A stretch of 39,638 bases of DNA, taken from positions 1-39,638 of the forward strand of contig JANQID010000019.1 of assembly GCA_028282325.1 (NCBI GenBank), read 5' to 3'. How positions within the stretch are numbered: position 1 is the first letter of the stretch; each line of letters starts with the position of its first letter. The stretch is from Chloroflexaceae bacterium. Lineage in GTDB: Bacteria; Chloroflexota; Chloroflexia; Chloroflexales; Chloroflexaceae. Shown here piece after piece: positions 37,220 to 39,638 of this stretch. The translations under genes and the position numbers were made by a program. The notes beneath the pieces were generated by a model that worked only from the letters and a program-made list of their open reading frames with translations, searched no databases and was not told where the DNA came from.

Positions 37220-39638
37220 ATGAACGATGAGCGAATCGCCCAATTGCAAACCGAGATCGCGGGGTTGCGCAGTGCAATCGACGCGCTGGCCGCTATGCCC
37301 GCCGAGCAGGAGCGGATGCGCGGCCAACTCGCCGAACGCGAGCGCGAGCTGGCCGCGTTGACCGCACAACCGCCGGATCCCGGCGATGTCGTCCATGGCG
37401 ACAAGCCCGGCGGCGATAAGGTGCTGGGCCACAAGTACAACATCATCCAGAATTTCTTCGGCGGCGCGCGGACCGAAGACGGCGAACGCCTGCTGGCGGA
37501 TTACCTCGCCGGTATGTTGGGCGAGTGCCAGCAATTGCGCCTGCACCGGCTGACCGGCAAGCGCCAGAGCGGCAGCGAGCAGCAGGCCGCGCCCCAACTG
37601 CGCCTGCAACATGTCTACACCAGCCTGACCACCGACGGCCCGCCCGTAGCGACCAGCCGCCCCCGCACGCGCAGCGTCGCCCATCTGCGCGAGCTGTTGC
37701 AGCGCATCAACATCGATGAGTTGTCGCCCGATGTTTGCCCGCCGGAGCTGACGCGCACCGCCGGGTTTGGCGGCCTGCCGGAAGCGATCGACAACGGCCC
37801 GCGCGCCGGACGGGGCGGGCGCTCGATGGCAGACGATCCGCTCGACCAACTCCCCGACGATGCGCGCCTCGCGCTGGAGCTGACGCGCCCCGAACTGGCG
37901 CTCGAGGCCATCGCCCGCCATCCGCGCCTGGCGCTGCTCGGCGAGCCGGGGTCGGGCAAGAGCACGGCGCTGCGCTATCTGGCGCTGCTGCTGGCGCGCC
38001 GCCTGCTCGGCGAGGATGTGCGCATTCCCGGCTGGCCCGCCGACGCCGCGCCCGTGCCGATTGTGCTGCCGCTGGGGCGGGTGACGAAGGCGTTGCCCCG
38101 CTACGACAACGACGCGACGGCGGCGCTCTGGCATACGCTGGGCGATGTGCTGGAAGGCGAGCAAGGGCTGCGCAGCGGGTTGCGCGACTACCTCAAGCCG
38201 GCCCTGCGCCGGGGCGGCGTGGCGCTGCTCGGCGACGGGCTCGACGAATTGCCCGCGACGGCGAGCGACGGCGGCCCCGGTCCGCGCGCGCTGGTCGCCG
38301 CGGCGTTGCGCACCCTCGCCGCCGAGATCGGGGCCCGCGTGGTGGTGACCAGCCGCGTGCTGCCCTATCGCGCACCGGGCGATTGGAAGCTGACCGCCGA
38401 AGAGGGCTGGACGCTACGGGTGATCCAGCCGCTGGCCTTCGGGCAGGCGCGTGCGTTCATCGAAGGCTGGTATCGCGCGCTGGTCGAGACCGACGCCGGC
38501 CTGAGCGCCGCCGCCGAGCAACGCGCCGCCGCATTGATCGCCAAACTGGAAGGCAACGCGCGCCTGGTTCCGCTCACCCGCTCGCCGCTGCTGCTGACGA
38601 TGCTGGCCATTCTGCACTACAACACCGACGATATTCCCGACGACCGAGCCAAGCTGTACGAAGAGGTCGTTCAGTTGCTGCTCGAACGCTGGGAGCTGGT
38701 GCGCACGCCGGGCATGACGCGCCTCGGCCTGATCGAGCAACTGGGATCCCCGCCCGGCCTCACGCTCAACCTGCTGCGCGGCGTGCTGAATGATCTGGCC
38801 TTCCAGGCCCACGACCAGCCGCCGGGCGACGACGGGCGCGGCTTGCTCGACGGCGACAAGCTGCGTGGGCGTATGCTGACGTTTTTCGCCCGCGCCGCGC
38901 CCCAGATCGACGCCGGGGCCGCCGTCGCAACCTTCGTCAAGGCGCTGCACGAAGACGCCGGGCTGTTGCAGGGACGCGGCGACGAGGGCTTCGCCTTCCC
39001 GCACCTGACCTTCGAGGAGTATCTGAGCGCCTATCACCTGGCCGACCGCCAAGATATGATCGACCTGGCCTACCCGCGCTGGCAGAGCGCCGACCGCGAG
39101 CGCTGGCGCGAAGTGCTGCTGTTGTTGATGGGCCGCCTGCGCCAGCAAGGCCAGAAAGCCGCCGAGCGCGACGGCCTGCCCTGGTTAAAGGTTCTCGTCG
39201 CGCCTCGCACCAAACGCATGGGCGCCAAAGACCCGGCCCAACGCCGCCGCGACACGGTTCTGGCCGCGTTGAGCTACGTTGAACTCGGCGGCCAGGCCAC
39301 CTTCGCCAACAGCCTGCTCGACATCGAGCACGATATCGTGGCGCCGCTGCGCGCCGCGATTGCGGACCTGCTGGAAACACCCGACGCCGGCATCGGGCTG
39401 GCCGACCGCCTCGCCGCCGCGAACCTGCTGGGCAACCTCGGCGACCCGCGCCTGCTGGATCCGGACACCGGCAACGCGCCCGACGGGCGCTACTGGCGGC
39501 CCGTCGCGGCGGGCGACTTCTGGTACGGCGATGATCGAGAGGGCGACCTGCAACCGGTCGCGCTCGCCTATGATTTCCAGATCGCGCGCTTCCCGGTGAC
39601 CAACGCCGAGTTTGACCGCTTCATCGCCGCCGGCGGGT
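37220..39638 (+). CDS. NACHT NTPase with C-terminal FGE/sulfatase-modifying-factor domain (partial, cut by window end)
   Basis: The reading frame is open from ATG 37220 to the window end, giving 806 codons. Residues 1-48 form a coiled coil. A Gly-Asp-Lys-rich stretch follows at 55-70 (G-D-V-V-H-G-D-K, G-G-D-K-V-L-G). A helical region (about 85-130) leads to the NACHT domain: Walker A G-E-P-G-S-G-K-S-T (241-249), Walker B L-L-G-D-G-L-D-E-L near 335-343, sensor V-V-V-T-S-R, and the F-P-H-L-T-F-E-E-Y-L-S-A motif near 592. At about 755 an FGE-sulfatase domain begins (V-A-A-G-D-F-W-Y-G; F-P-V-T-N-A-E-F-D-R-F-I). NACHT STAND proteins oligomerise on recognition of a signal, and several bacterial ones act in phage defence; that use is inferred here. 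The start has no Shine-Dalgarno. Confidence 0.88.
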   Translation, partial: MNDERIAQLQTEIAGLRSAIDALAAMPAEQERMRGQLAERERELAALTAQPPDPGDVVHGDKPGGDKVLGHKYNIIQNFFGGARTEDGERLLADYLAGMLGECQQLRLHRLTGKRQSGSEQQAAPQLRLQHVYTSLTTDGPPVATSRPRTRSVAHLRELLQRINIDELSPDVCPPELTRTAGFGGLPEAIDNGPRAGRGGRSMADDPLDQLPDDARLALELTRPELALEAIARHPRLALLGEPGSGKSTALRYLALLLARRLLGEDVRIPGWPADAAPVPIVLPLGRVTKALPRYDNDATAALWHTLGDVLEGEQGLRSGLRDYLKPALRRGGVALLGDGLDELPATASDGGPGPRALVAAALRTLAAEIGARVVVTSRVLPYRAPGDWKLTAEEGWTLRVIQPLAFGQARAFIEGWYRALVETDAGLSAAAEQRAAALIAKLEGNARLVPLTRSPLLLTMLAILHYNTDDIPDDRAKLYEEVVQLLLERWELVRTPGMTRLGLIEQLGSPPGLTLNLLRGVLNDLAFQAHDQPPGDDGRGLLDGDKLRGRMLTFFARAAPQIDAGAAVATFVKALHEDAGLLQGRGDEGFAFPHLTFEEYLSAYHLADRQDMIDLAYPRWQSADRERWREVLLLLMGRLRQQGQKAAERDGLPWLKVLVAPRTKRMGAKDPAQRRRDTVLAALSYVELGGQATFANSLLDIEHDIVAPLRAAIADLLETPDAGIGLADRLAAANLLGNLGDPRLLDPDTGNAPDGRYWRPVAAGDFWYGDDREGDLQPVALAYDFQIARFPVTNAEFDRFIAAGG

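Noticed and set aside
37735-38793. A 352-codon Arg/Ala-rich frame on the plus strand
   Set aside because: It is the out-of-frame shadow of the NACHT gene, whose motifs lie in the frame of ATG 37220; its composition is typical of GC-rich shadow frames.
1-39638. tRNA, rRNA, CRISPR arrays, insertion sequences and phage genes
   Set aside because: By reading alone I found no cloverleaf-like tRNA, no regularly spaced repeat array, no transposase or integrase and no structural phage gene. The short repeats at 21451-21544 and 36361-37212 lack spacers of uniform length.

Overview
The window is about 39.6 kb of GC-rich (roughly 60%) bacterial chromosome. It carries about 30 protein genes on both strands, with no rRNA, tRNA or CRISPR array that I can see. 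Gene content and style suggest Chloroflexota, probably near class Chloroflexia. The cues are Pro/Thr-rich linkers behind lipoprotein signals, a fused DppD-DppF ATPase, a NACHT-FGE protein, a DUF3054 protein, and dispersed intergenic hairpins of kinds I associate with that phylum. The assignment is an inference, not a measurement.

Region by region. (a) 1-6625, + strand: a peptide-type ABC importer operon (end of a binding protein, two permeases with unusual extracytoplasmic insertions, a fused double ATPase), then a CBS-domain protein and a GHMP-kinase-fold protein whose start overlaps the CBS stop. A perfect 16-bp CRP-like palindrome lies between the permease and ATPase genes. (b) 7085-9424, +: an isolated gene joining a PHP phosphoesterase, a Schlafen/AlbA_2-type domain and C-terminal repeats. 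(c) 9544-13000, - strand: pdhA-pdhB-pdhC (pyruvate dehydrogenase E1alpha, E1beta, E2; no E3), followed upstream by a CBS protein with a rubredoxin-like tail. (d) 13782-16555, +: a lipoprotein peptide-binding protein coupled to a membrane-anchored STAND-like ATPase. (e) 16558-17769, -: a GlsB/YeaQ-type small membrane protein and a PIG-L/LmbE deacetylase. (f) 17951-24060, +: an AddB-like nuclease/helicase, a repeat-rich spacer, then two exported envelope enzymes (phosphodiester glycosidase, polysaccharide deacetylase). (g) 24216-32320, -: a DsbA-like lipoprotein, a two-lobed aspartic protease homologue, acyl-CoA dehydrogenase, acyl-CoA ligase, MBL hydrolase, thiolase and a polytopic membrane protein. 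(h) 32462-33846, +: a short-chain dehydrogenase of the HSD10 type and a UPF0158 protein. (i) 33973-34809, -: a PPDK/PEP-synthase regulatory protein. (j) 34978-39638, +: an alpha/beta hydrolase fused to a cyclic-nucleotide-binding domain, a DUF3054 membrane protein flanked by short repeats, and the first 806 codons of a NACHT NTPase running into an FGE/sulfatase-modifying-factor domain cut by the window edge.

How they fit together. The ligase, acyl-CoA dehydrogenase, HSD10-type dehydrogenase and thiolase give three of the four beta-oxidation steps plus activation; an enoyl-CoA hydratase is not here. PDH and the PPDK regulator point to control around pyruvate and acetyl-CoA. The ABC operon imports a peptide-like solute, with the CBS protein a candidate nucleotide sensor. 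The best candidates for undescribed biology are the NACHT-FGE protein, the PHP-Schlafen-repeat protein, the hydrolase-cNMP fusion, the STAND-like ATPase tied to an orphan binding protein, and the CBS/GHMP genes attached to the importer.
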